Shown here: piece after piece, positions 23,377 to 33,077 of the stretch
Numbering within the stretch: position 1 is the stretch's first letter
Layout: each line of letters opens with the position of its first letter
Assembly (NCBI GenBank): GCA_003116995.1
Contig: BDSL01000064.1
Location: 62,001 to 126,000, forward strand
Length of the DNA: 64,000 nucleotides
Direction of reading: 5' to 3'
Source of the DNA: Yamagishiella unicocca
Taxonomy: Eukaryota > Chlorophyta > Chlorophyceae > Chlamydomonadales > Volvocaceae
Made by a program: the position numbers and the translations under genes
Notes under the pieces: generated by a model
What the model was told of the DNA's origin: nothing
What the model saw: only the letters and a program-made list of their open reading frames with translations
The model's database searches: none

Positions 23377-24557
23377 CCGCTGTGACGCTCGCGTCCAGCC
23401 CGTGGGTCACGTCGGATGCACTGCTTGCAACAAGCAAAACCAACGAGTAGCCTAGTACAAAGCAATGTACCCCAACCAGTTGGTCCCTATGTTAATTCTT
23501 GTAATTCTTATCAGCCGATTAGGCTGATAAACTGCAAGCCTATCGCCGTTGGTACAGTATCGTCCAATGTGTTGTCGTATGAAAAGGGAGCGAAGCCGCT
23601 GAGGCCAGCTTGTGCAAGGGTCGGAAAATTGAAGCTCTGAATATAACATGTACCCGCTTTAATAGTACAGGTAGTATTTGGGTCCAGAGGCTCTCGAAAC
23701 GTAATGCGTGGGTGCACCAACATCCGTTCCTCAGTTGTTACATCGCTACTGCACACTCCCGTGGCGCACTGTCACGGGAATGTCACGTACCGTGCTGTCA
23801 CGTACCGTAGCATATAATCATGCACACCCACCGGGACATTGCCCGGGGTGTCCCTGCAACGCCTGTGTGTTCGCTTGGACAGTCAAGCGCTACGCCGACA
23901 CCAGGTCTAACAGCCTCACAGCTGCCCGCCTTGCTCCTGAAAGCAACGTCAGAAAGGATGCCTCTGCGCCCCATTGACTCCACTGCAGCCGCTGGCTTGC
24001 ACCGGGGCCTCCTAGTGCAGCCACCGCTCCAGTCCGATATCCCTTAACAGGCAGCCTCCATTACTATTTGGGCATCCACTAGACGTTCGTAGCATAAGCG
24101 CTTGTAATGGCGCCGTTTACCCTTGTAAACCGTCAACTATTTTCGCGCCGAGCAGGGCACGAGGTACATCGGTGTTGACACGTGTCGGTCCATCGGAATC
24201 CAAGCGCCCAACGCATGGGGTCCTGCTTCTCTACTACGGCTGCCTCCTCATGCCGATTTCGACAGTGAAATCCGCAAGCCCTTTACCCTGCGTCATTGCC
24301 TCCCACCCCTTCGCCTCACCCCCCATTTGCACCCCCCTTCGCAGAATGGGCGGTTCGGCTTTACTTAGGATGCATGCGAAAGGAGGGCCCGACGGCCTTT
24401 TAGGCCATAGCTGCTCTGATATCTCTCATTACCAAAGTCCATTTCGGGAATGCCCGGTACGAACGACTGTACGGACTGCCGGACATAGGGCCCCTCGTGG
24501 GCCCTAAACTCCCGTGCGCTAAATAGGCAGGCCAAGCCATCTGTAATCAGTCTAGGC
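23377..24557. other. Upstream region of the kinase-epimerase gene
   Basis: No supported gene. It includes the minus-strand promoter of the fusion gene. Around 23775-23815 the phrase TGTCACGTACCGT is repeated. A perfect hairpin (AGGGCCC, 5-nt loop, GGGCCCT) lies at 24487-24505. The part beyond about 24170 may be further debris of the recombinase element next to it. Confidence 0.4.
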
Positions 24558-25343
24558 CTATAACAATAGCGTCACTAGCGCGTCGACAAGGGCCGCAGCC
24601 CTCAGTCCGCGAGCCCAAGTTGCCACCCACCCGCCCTGCACACACACCCAGAATCGCCCCAGGTGCTTCTCCGGATCCAGATACCGGGTCAGAATCCCCG
24701 GAGTCTTGATCTGTCGCTTGGCGTGCAACTGCTCACGACTAGCACCCTTAGCTTCCGCATCCTGCTGCAAGGCGCCGCGCCGGAAGCTCTGGCAGGTCTC
24801 GCCGTCGTACAAACCCGCAGCCTGCAGGTGCGCCCGTAGCCGATGCCCCATGGCCGAGCTACTTAGCGGGGCTTCTTGAAACCCCTGCTTCCCGCGGGTC
24901 TGCGGACGGAACAGGAAGCCGCCAGGGGTACTTTCCCCCTTCCAGCCATGGCATGCCAGCAACAAGGGGGCGGCTGAACCACGGAAAGGGTTCTGGTTGC
25001 AGCCAGACCATCCCCCGCGCCATACCAGCTCTGTAATACCATACTAGGCGCTAGTTGAACGCGGCGGTGGAAGCCTAGGGTCACGTACGCCAAAACACGG
25101 GCACGTCCCCCCACCTGACACGATCCTGCAGCGATACACTACCTTTTGCCACTTACTGACCTTTCCTTCGCTGTCCCCCTTCGGCATATGCGGGCGACTT
25201 GCGCCCGCCCGCCGAACGACCTTTCGATGGGCTGCACGCTGAACAGGCGCGCGCCACCTCCACCGCGTTGTCCCTGTCGCCCAGCTGCCCGGCGATTTCT
25301 TAAGTGTGGGCCCAGACTGTGTCGACGCCATGAGTGCTAGCAT
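24558..25343 (-). mobile_element. Degenerate tyrosine-recombinase element fragment (DIRS/Crypton type)
   Basis: The minus-strand frame 24965-24558 contains the C-terminal catalytic region of a tyrosine recombinase: GHRLRAHLQAAGL, then CQSFRRGALQ, then KTPGILTRYLDP with the candidate nucleophile Tyr. In the usual pattern the second box reads HSFRRG; here His is Gln. The upstream frame 25343-25044 shows no clean continuation. No terminal repeats or reverse transcriptase were found nearby, so this is a relic rather than an active element. Confidence 0.65.
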
Positions 25344-25957
25344 GGCGTCTGGGGCTGGTGCTGCCTGCGCAGAGCATGCGCAGAGGTGGTGAGGATGACA
25401 GCTTTGTCCTCGGTGCAGACCCCAAAGAGTTCAAATCCAACTATATTAGAGCTATCCTTGCATGTTTTAATAAGAGAAATGCTGCGCTGTCTTATGTGTT
25501 GGCAGTTTTGTGTCAACTGAAAAGGACAAATGTCGTATTCTTGAACAACCTCTATCGCTACATGAAGCCCGCTGCAACTCTGGTGGGACACAATTGGAAA
25601 TGCAAAGTGTAGTGGAATTGCAGTGAGCCGTAGAGTCGTAGCACGTGGGCCGCAAATTCCAGCGAATTCGCGACTTCCGGGCGGCATTCGGACCTCATTC
25701 CATGGCATAGACCGATCAGGTCAGCCGATCTCGATTCTTACACAGTTTCACCTAAGCCTCTAAACAACTATCTTTTGTCTTACGTGGTCGTTCCCCTCAC
25801 AAATCTAGTACCATCGCAACGCACGCGTCTTTGCGTACAGGTGTCATCGCAAACTAGGCAAGATGCAGCGTTGATCTACATCTTAACACCTGCTCTCGCT
25901 CAACGGTGAAGATATCACAGGACAACGAGGAAATCGTGAGCGCCGAAACCTGTGGGC
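25344..25957. other. Intergenic region upstream of the TPR gene
   Basis: AT-richer than the flanks. It contains one open frame on the plus strand (about 25378-25612) with a Lys/Asn-rich sequence (NYIRAILACFNKRNAA) and no recognisable family; I do not call it a gene. The TPR gene promoter and 5' UTR must lie before 25958. Confidence 0.4.
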
Positions 25958-28744
25958 ATGGCGGTCACCGTGCCGCCGCAAGCCAAGCGCGTGCGCTACG
26001 TATACATCCCCGCGGATACGTGAGTTTACTGGACCTGTATGCCATCGAGGAGAACCGGGATGCTCTCGGCATGGTCGCCTCCAGCCCGCCTCGACGGCCC
26101 CGCTTTCACACTCCTCCCGGCTCCAGTCCCCGGCAGCTCCCCGCTAATACTGGGTTGTGCCGTACACCGCCCCCGTGGTCTCCTCCCCCCTCCTATTTGC
26201 CCTCCTGACCAGCCATGAGGCCATCCGGGAGTGCGAGCTGGATGTGCCCGAGGGGCGCGAGGTGGAGTCGCTGCTGGACACCCTGAAGGAGCACTTCAGG
26301 AGCGCGGGGGGCAACAAGACGGCGGCGCAGCGGGAGGCGCACCGGCAGGTGCGGTGGGGTCCAGGGAGGGGGGCAGGAGGGGCCTGCGGGGTCGAGGGCA
26401 GGGACACAGCTTCTCCTACAGCTGCTGCTGGCGCGCCTACAGCTCGGGGGAAGCTCGCCTGCTGGCGCCGTTGCCCCCCGCCCTTCCCCCCCCGCCCGCT
26501 CCTATCCCCCCCGCCCGCTCCTCTCCGGCCCCCCGCCCGCCCCCCAGCACCTGGTGCAGCAGGTGGGGGCCGACGCGGCTGCCAAGCTGAATGACGACAT
26601 GATGTCGGCGGCACTGGACATGCAGATGGTGCGTGTGGGGAAGGGAGGGGAGGGGAGGGGGCGGGGCCGCAGAGTGAGCCGTGTAGCGGGGTTGGACCTG
26701 CCGTGCCCCTCTCCCCCGCCGCTGTAACCCATGCCCTTCAGTCGCATCCATCTGCACGACAACTCCCCTTCGCTGACAGCCACCGTTCGCGGTTCCTCCC
26801 TCCCGGGGTCCACCTGCGGGTGTCCCCTCGCACTCCGCTCCCTTCCCCCGCCCCTGCCCCCCTCCCCTCCAGGTGGAGACGGTGCCCATGCTTGTCAACA
26901 ACGCCTCCAGCGGCTACATCGGCGTCAACCTCTACTGCGACGACCAGGCGCAGTTCAAGGAGCTGCCGGTCAACACCCGGGCATCACAGATCGCCGACTG
27001 CTGCGGCAGGACCATGCAGGTGGGCGGGGCCTTATGCGGTGACCGCCCCTACCGCAGCCGCAGCCGCTGCTGACCCACACCTCCCAAACACACCCCCTCC
27101 CCAAACCATGTGGCTCCTGACACCCCCCCCGCCCCCACCCTACCCCCCCTTCAGGTCCGAGGCGACGCCTTCCTGGCCCGACTATTCGACAACGACGACG
27201 CCTTCGTTCGCATGGACCTGGGTCTGGGTGAGGTCAGCTCGGGGGCGGCATGGGTGGCGGAGGCGGCGGCTCAGGCGGCTCGGAGGAACCGCGAGGGTGA
27301 CCGGGCAGCGGACTTCATGGCCAAGCTGCAGCAGAAGCAGCAGAAGGCCTCGGCCACGGTGAGGAGGGCTGGGACTAGGGCTGGTACTGGGGCTGGGGCT
27401 GGTACTGGGGCTGGTACTGGGGCTGGTACTGGGGCTGGGGCTGGTACTGGGGCTGGTACTGGGGCTGGGGCTGGTACTGGGGCTGGGGCTGTTACTGGGG
27501 CTGGTACTGGGGCTGGGTGGGGGCTGGGTGGGGTTGGGGGCTAAGAGACCGACTAGTCTTGACGTGCTGGTGCGGCTGCGGCCACATGATGGAAGCGCGA
27601 GGCTCACCACGGCGGCTCGTTTCTGCCCTCCGTTTCGTATGTCGTGCAACCGGGCCTAATCGCCGCTCCACCTCCTCGTGTGGTTCGCGGTTGTGGTCGC
27701 AGGTCCGGGAGCTGACCCCCGCAGAGGTGGAGAAGGAGGCGGGCAACACGGCGGTGAAGCAGGGGGACTGGGAGGCGGCAGTAGCCCGCTACAGCGCCGC
27801 CCTAGAGCTGGATCCCGCCATGACGGCCGCCGCAAACAACCGGGCGCTGGCGCTGCTGCGGCTGGGTCGGCAGGAGGAGGCGGAGGCGGACTGCTGCAGG
27901 GTGGGTGGTGGGTAGTGTCTGGGGGGGGTTTCGAGGGAGACCCGTGGATGCCCGTGGGGGGGGGAGGGACGGGGCGGGTGCGGGTGCTGCACCGTGAGGG
28001 GGCGTTGGGATCTTGGGAAGGCACCTCCTCTGAACCCTAAAACCCAACCCCTAAAACCCCTCACCCAACCCGGATCCCCCCTCCCCTGCGGCTGTACCTC
28101 CCGGGTGCCCCCCTCTCTCCCCCCCCCAGGTTCTCGAGGCTGAGCCCCGCAACGTGAAGGCGCTGCTGCGGAGAGCTGCTGCCCGGGGGGCGCTGGGGCG
28201 GAGGGCGGAGGCGGCAGCAGACCTGCAGGTGGGGGCGGGGGCCGGGGGGGGCTGTAGCTGGACAGTCGCCCAGCCCCCTGGTTTGTCGTCCGTGGATTCG
28301 CGGCTTCTCTTGTCAAGCCCCCTTGTGGAGACGGCCTCCCAGCTTCCAAACCAGGCCCCTGCTGTGCTGCTGAGGCGCCACTGCCGCCGCCCCACACCGT
28401 CCGTATCCAGCTTCTGTCGTGTGTAAACCCCTGATGCTGTTACCCCGGTTTTCTCGCGTCCCCTTCCCCTGACTGTTCTGTTGCACCCACGCACACCGCC
28501 CCCCTTTTCCCCGCAGTCGGTGCTGGAGGTGGAGCCCAAAAACAAGGAGGCAGCGGCAGAGCTGGCGAAACTGGCGCCGCCGCCGCCACCAGCAGCAGCA
28601 GCAACGACGGCGGCGGCAGGGACGGAGGCGGATGCGGCGATGGCGGAGGCAGCGTCCGACACCACCGCAGCCGCAGCGACAACAGAGGCAGGTGCGGAGG
28701 CCGGGGCTGGTGCGGGGGCTGTCGCTGCTGCGGGCGGTGCGTGA
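25958..28744 (+). CDS. TPR co-chaperone-like protein with an unidentified N-terminal domain
   Basis: Eight exons in phase: 25958-26019, 26213-26348, 26548-26628, 26873-27019, 27155-27358, 27703-27900, 28130-28228, 28517-28744 (384 aa). Residues about 217-320 form three TPR motifs: KEAGNTAVKQGDWEAAVARY, AANNRALALLRLGRQEEA, and VKALLRRAAARGALGRRAEA. Lys/Asn/Lys/Arg at the positions of the Hsp70/Hsp90 carboxylate clamp are present, so binding to chaperone C-terminal EEVD tails is plausible (inference). The first about 200 residues are conserved-looking and non-repetitive (RVRYVYIPADT, VNLYCDDQAQFKELPV, VRGDAFLARLFDND) but I do not recognise the family. The tail is Ala/Thr/Gly-rich. Start chosen at the first ATG with a good donor in phase. 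Confidence 0.85.
27364..27540 (+). repeat. GGGGCTGGTACT minisatellite in a TPR gene intron
   Basis: Alternating 6- and 12-bp units (GGGGCT, GGGGCTGGTACT) fill the 5' part of the intron 27359-27702. The frame stays open through it and reads Gly-Ala-Gly-Thr, but the exon donor at 27359 and the acceptor at 27702 fit the TPR frame. Confidence 0.85.
28279..28320 (-). repeat. Short intron repeat family (AATCCGCGAATCCACGGCC), member 1
   Basis: Reverse-oriented member in the TPR intron 28229-28516. Other members lie at 29468-29515 (RRF intron), 41493-41520 (GT90 intron) and 62046-62095 (reductase intron), most followed by GACAAA and a GGCGGTG-like segment. Confidence 0.7.
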
Positions 28745-28959
28745 GAGCGGGGCGGAGTGGTGAGGCCAGGGACAGGCTCGCTGGTCGTTTGCTAGCAGCT
28801 TGGGGGCGGCGAGGACTGGGGTGGTGGAGGTGGCGGCTGCCCAAGTGGCAAGTGGGTCCGCAGCAGGCTCGTTGCGTGTGGGGCCGCTGAGGGGCGGTCG
28901 CTTGAGCGGGGAGTAGTGTGGTGCGTGACGTGCTGGGACGCCGTACAGGACTAGTACGA

Positions 28960-28964
28960 TTACA
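28960..28964 (-). terminator. Candidate polyadenylation signal TGTAA (RRF gene)
   Basis: TTACA on the plus strand, read TGTAA on the minus strand, about 377 nt after the RRF stop at 29341. Confidence 0.45.
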
Positions 28965-29023
28965 TCGTACAACGGCCGACCTAACACAGCAGCCCGCTGC
29001 CAGCCGGGGGCGGCGACAAAACC

Positions 29024-29028
29024 TGTAA
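29024..29028 (+). terminator. Candidate polyadenylation signal TGTAA (TPR gene)
   Basis: TGTAA lies 280 nt after the TPR stop codon and beyond the minus-strand signal of the facing RRF gene. Confidence 0.5.
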
Positions 29029-29340
29029 CCGCGTCTCAGCGACCGATGTGTGTTCCCCCACCCGGCTGGGTCCCTCAAGGCCGCAACGCAACCAGCTCCG
29101 AAACCCAAACCCATTCTGCCCACCTTCCCCCTCATCCCCCTCACTCTCCGACCTCACGGTGCCGCCTCCGCCCCGGGAGCCTGCGGCCTAGGGCCGCACC
29201 TCACCTCGCAGCCACAACGGGAACACACACGGCAGGACCCAAGCTAAGGCCTCAGGCCCGTCCTAACCGCCGACGCATCCGCCCCCCCAGCCGGCCCCCC
29301 CCGCTCAGTGCTTCCGGCCCCTCCCAGTGCTTCCGGCCCC

Positions 29341-31856
29341 TCAGTGCTTCTCGCGCAGGTCCCGCTCCTTGGCTCGCAGCATGGAGTCCACCTCGCGTAT
29401 GAAGCGGTCGGTGGTGGCCTGGACCTGGGGCGGAGGGGGCGGGGTGAAGAGGGGAGGTGGGGGGTTTGATAAGAGAATCCGCGAATCCACGGCCGACAAA
29501 CCGAGGGCGGTGGTGCCCACAGCGCCCCGTTGCGGACTGGGGCCAGCTGCGAGTGCGAGGGGGTTTACGTAAAAGTACCAGTAACTCGAAGGGGGGGGAG
29601 GTGGTCCGCCTCCGCCAGTGGATGGGTTTCCCCTTCCCCCCTCCCCATCTCTCTCTTCCCCCCCCCTGGCAACCCTCCCGACCCTGCACACCCATGCTCT
29701 TCCCCCCTCACCCCACCCACCTCCGTCTCCTCCCCCCCCCCGCGCACCCACCTCCGCCTCCTGCCTCCGCGCCTCGTCCTGCCCCACGCCGCCTGCGCCG
29801 CTGGCCCTCCTCGACGCGTCCAGCGCCCGGTGGCGCACCCGCCGCACCTCCGCCCGGGCCTGCTCCGCCTCCTGCCCCGCCAGCCGCACCATGCGCTCCA
29901 CCAGGTCCAGGGTCAGCCTGGGGGCAGGAGGGGGGAGGGGGAAAGTGGGATGGAGGGGGGAGGGGGAGGTTAAGAGGAAACCCATAGTAAGGGGGTGGAG
30001 GGGGCAGAAGGGGTCGGCGGGGTGTTCGAGGAAACCATTGGTCATAGTCAACCGAGGTAGACAGGCGGCATAGGGAGGGTAGCCGGCGTGCAGCCACCCG
30101 GGGTGCAAGGCGGCCCAGGTGGGGCACCATAGGCCCACATGCTCGTGCTGCTCCCTTGGCCCCGCCGCCGCTGCCACCGCTGCCAACTCGTCGTCATGGC
30201 CGGCCCCAAGGCCCCCGGACTGCCCCTCCCTCCCCTCGGCCCCACCTGGGTACCGCCACCAGCACCTCGTTCGCCTCGACGCGAGCCTGGCGGAGGCAGC
30301 GGAGGGGGGGAGCAAGGGATGAAGGGATGGAGGGATGAAGGGGCACACGTCGTCGCGCAGTGCACCGGAGAGCTGGTGCTGATGAGTCGGATGATGCGGC
30401 CGTCTGTCCAGGACAAGGCAAGGCCCCCCCTGTCAGGCCTAGGGCTCATCTGCGGCTGAGCTTTACCCCCCTCCGCCCGCCCCCCCCCCTACCTGCAGCT
30501 TGAGGGGCGAGTTCTGAATGGCGGCCGCCACCGGATCGGCGTCCTGGGGGGCCGTGCGCAGCGGCAGGGAGGGAAGGAGGAAGGAATGAGGGGGAGCGGC
30601 CGGTTGGCGCCCAGGGCAGGGGGAGCGGATCTGCGTGTTGTGGTCTCCCAGCCACCCACCGGGGGCCTGCGTCAGCATCGTCATCACCCACCAACCGGCA
30701 AACCCCCCTCCTCTCTCGCCCCTACCCCTGCCTCCCCCCCTCCTCTCCTGGGACTGGGACCGGACCGCGATGTCCGCTCTCCCATAGCTCACCAACTCCC
30801 CCAGTTCTCCTGCTAGCGCCCAAAACCGATTCTGCGAAAAGTTTCCGTGCGTCGCGCGGGGTCCTCGCTTCCTTTCGTCTCGCCGTAGCCGCTATAGCTT
30901 AGCCGCCAAAGGTCATATTACGACCTTCGGCTTTAGTGTCCCCAACCCAGTTCTCCAGCATGCATCTCAAAACTTCTGTTTAACGGTTTTTTTCGGGCAT
31001 CCACGGGTTTCCCTCGAACCCCCCGCCGTACCCCACCTCCTTGTCGTACACTTCCACCACCAGCAGCTGCGGGTTCCGAGCGACCACCGTCCCCAGCGCC
31101 CTCAGCGGCACGTGGGGCCCGTGGCTGCTGGCATCCACCACCACGTTCTCCAGCAGCCCTGGGGAGGCGCGGCCGGTGCGGATGCCCGCCAGCTCCCGAC
31201 CCAGGTGGTCCAGAGCGCCGGACATTTGGCTGACGGGCAGCGGGCAGGGAGGGGAGCGAGGCGGCCGCATGAGGGCGTGCGGGCGGGAGTTAGGGCTTGG
31301 TGATGGGTGAGAGAGCTGGTTCGGCAGGGGGGTTCGGCAGGGGGTTAAACCCAAACCCTAAAACCCCGGATACCCACATCCTCTCCCGGGTAGCCCCGTG
31401 GAATCCTTCCTGCTAGACCCTAAGCCCTGACCCCGCCCTGAGTACGACCCGCACCTCACGAAGGGCGCCATGTCAAACTCCGGCACCGCCTCCTCACCCG
31501 CCACCTCCCCGCCCGCCACCGCTTTGGCCGCGCCCTTGCCTGCCGCCTTGCCGGCCCCGCCTTTGCCGTGCTTGGCGGCCCCTGCAGAGCGCGGTCGGGA
31601 GCAGTAGTAGAGGACAGTAGCATAGGCTGGGGGAGCCGGCTGGGGGTGTAGAGTCTGTGTGTGTAGGGGTTGCAGGGCAGGGAGCAATGGTGCGCACCTT
31701 TGGAGGCGAAGGTCGCGACCTGCTGGGTTAGTTGCCAGCAGCTTCCTCCGGACCATACGCCAGGAGCTGCTTGTCGCGATACGAGGGGGGGGTCCGCCCC
31801 AGCACCCCCTCGGCTGCTGCCCTCGTAGCCCTCGAGCAGCGCCAGAGACCAACCAT
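29341..31856 (-). CDS. Ribosome recycling factor, organellar
   Basis: Minus-strand exons in phase: 31581-31455, 31229-31037, 30543-30493, 30286-30246, 29917-29752, 29424-29341, preceded by an exon ending at 31698. Family features: QMSGALDHLGRELAGIRTGRASPGLL (shown in part; Arg-rich helix 1), the ASSHGPHVPL loop region, ARNPQLLVVEVYDKE, DPVAAAIQNSPL, and the long C-terminal helix rich in Arg, Glu and Ala. The RRF body is about 178 aa, the normal size. RRF splits post-termination 70S ribosomes; a nuclear copy with an N-terminal Lys/Ala/Gly-rich extension implies plastid or mitochondrial import. The 5' end is not settled: the ATG at 31854-31856 can be joined only by assuming a short intron (donor near 31807, acceptor CCCAG near 31727), and another start is possible. 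Confidence 0.87.
29468..29515 (+). repeat. Short intron repeat family (AATCCGCGAATCCACGGCC), member 2
   Basis: Lies in the RRF intron 29425-29751 and continues with CGACAAACCGAGGGCGGTGG. Confidence 0.7.
30751..31021 (+). repeat. Dispersed 271-bp repeat, copy B
   Basis: Second copy of the element at 21793-22067, same orientation, with a few substitutions and a 4-nt length difference near the poly-T stretch. It lies in the RRF intron 30544-31036 and ends 15 nt before the exon edge. Confidence 0.8.
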
Positions 31857-33077
31857 GCCTGCGTCGTATGTATAAAAGCTAATTACTGTACAAATGTTAT
31901 GTGACCTCTTTTGGTCAGGTATTGACGCGGTGCAGCAAACTGACCCATTCGCGGCATGAGCACCGGAACTGGGCAGGGCCGCCCGCGCGGCCCTAGCGAG
32001 GATGTTGAATCCGTTCCTTGTTTGGTAATACATCGGTGCATCGAGTTGCTGTTGGTGTTGCAACCCTAGCGGGTGCGGAATGGCGAAGGATGGCAAACGA
32101 AATCCAGTTCCATGCGTCGTACGGTCTGTCACAGGCTCATAGCTGCCTGACTCTACCTGTACTCGCCGGCTACTGTATTCCTGAAATATTATACTGCAGT
32201 ATCCGGAAGTAAGAGGTTGCGGCGGTCCATGTCTTGGCTGTCGCGCTCCGGGTCCTGTTTCCGCCCGAAATCGATGCATGAAAATCAGCGCATGGCGGCA
32301 ACGGGTGTGTGCGTAATACCGATGTTGTCGTAAAATTGTAACGATTGTGGGCCGTGTCATGGTATTGTTGTCCTACCATGCTCCGATGCGGCCCAGCCGC
32401 ACTCAATGCCGGCGACCATGCTCGGATGCGGCCCAGCCGAACTCAGCCCGCCGTCCATGCTCAGATGGGCGGATGCACCTAGATGTAGCTTGCTGGGAGT
32501 ATGTATGCACTGTAGCTGCACCACACAACGCACCGCCTCACGTTGAGAGAAGACTGTCATGCTTCCAAAAACTACCTTGCCGCAAACACAGTAGATGCCG
32601 CACCCATTCGCACCGCTTTCCGCCTCAGCCCCACACCCATCGCCCAGCTCCACAAATCCCAGACGCCTCCAGGCACTTCGTCTGGGCCCCAAGTTGCCCC
32701 ATCGCAGCCCGTGTCCCTATAGCTCATGGCAGCACTTTACCACGAGACGCCCCACAATGCAGCCCCGGGAGTGAATCAGCCCGCTCCCCGCCCTCCTGCT
32801 CTCCCATAAACAGCTGCCGCACCACCAGGCAGCACCTCCCTCGCAGCATCTGAGCAGTGCGCAGTGCTACTCCCAGCAAGCGGTATGTTTGAGCACATGT
32901 AACACACCGCCTGGCGTCTAGCGCCATGTCGCACTGCGGTGCAGCCGCAACGATGCCGCCCCGCAGCTGGCTCCTCCCCGCGGGCGAACCCCCTGCCCCT
33001 GCACCGCCGAACGCCCTCCCCCAAGGGGTCCTGGATCCTAGATCCTTGCACAGCGGCAGCTACCGCTACCCCTCCTG
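31857..33077. other. Intergenic region between RRF and SGNH hydrolase genes
   Basis: It holds the RRF promoter and the SGNH 3' UTR. Two and a half copies of a about 40-bp unit starting CCATGCTC(C/G)GATGCGGCCC lie at 32377-32470. No gene is supported. Confidence 0.45.

Larger units (their letters stand above)
28745..29340. other. Convergent 3' region of TPR and RRF genes
   Basis: No coding signal. The predicted 3' UTRs from both strands overlap here. Confidence 0.55.

Noticed and set aside
27364..27544. Gly-Ala-Gly-Thr repeat protein
   Set aside because: Intronic minisatellite; the TPR exons on both sides join in phase without it.
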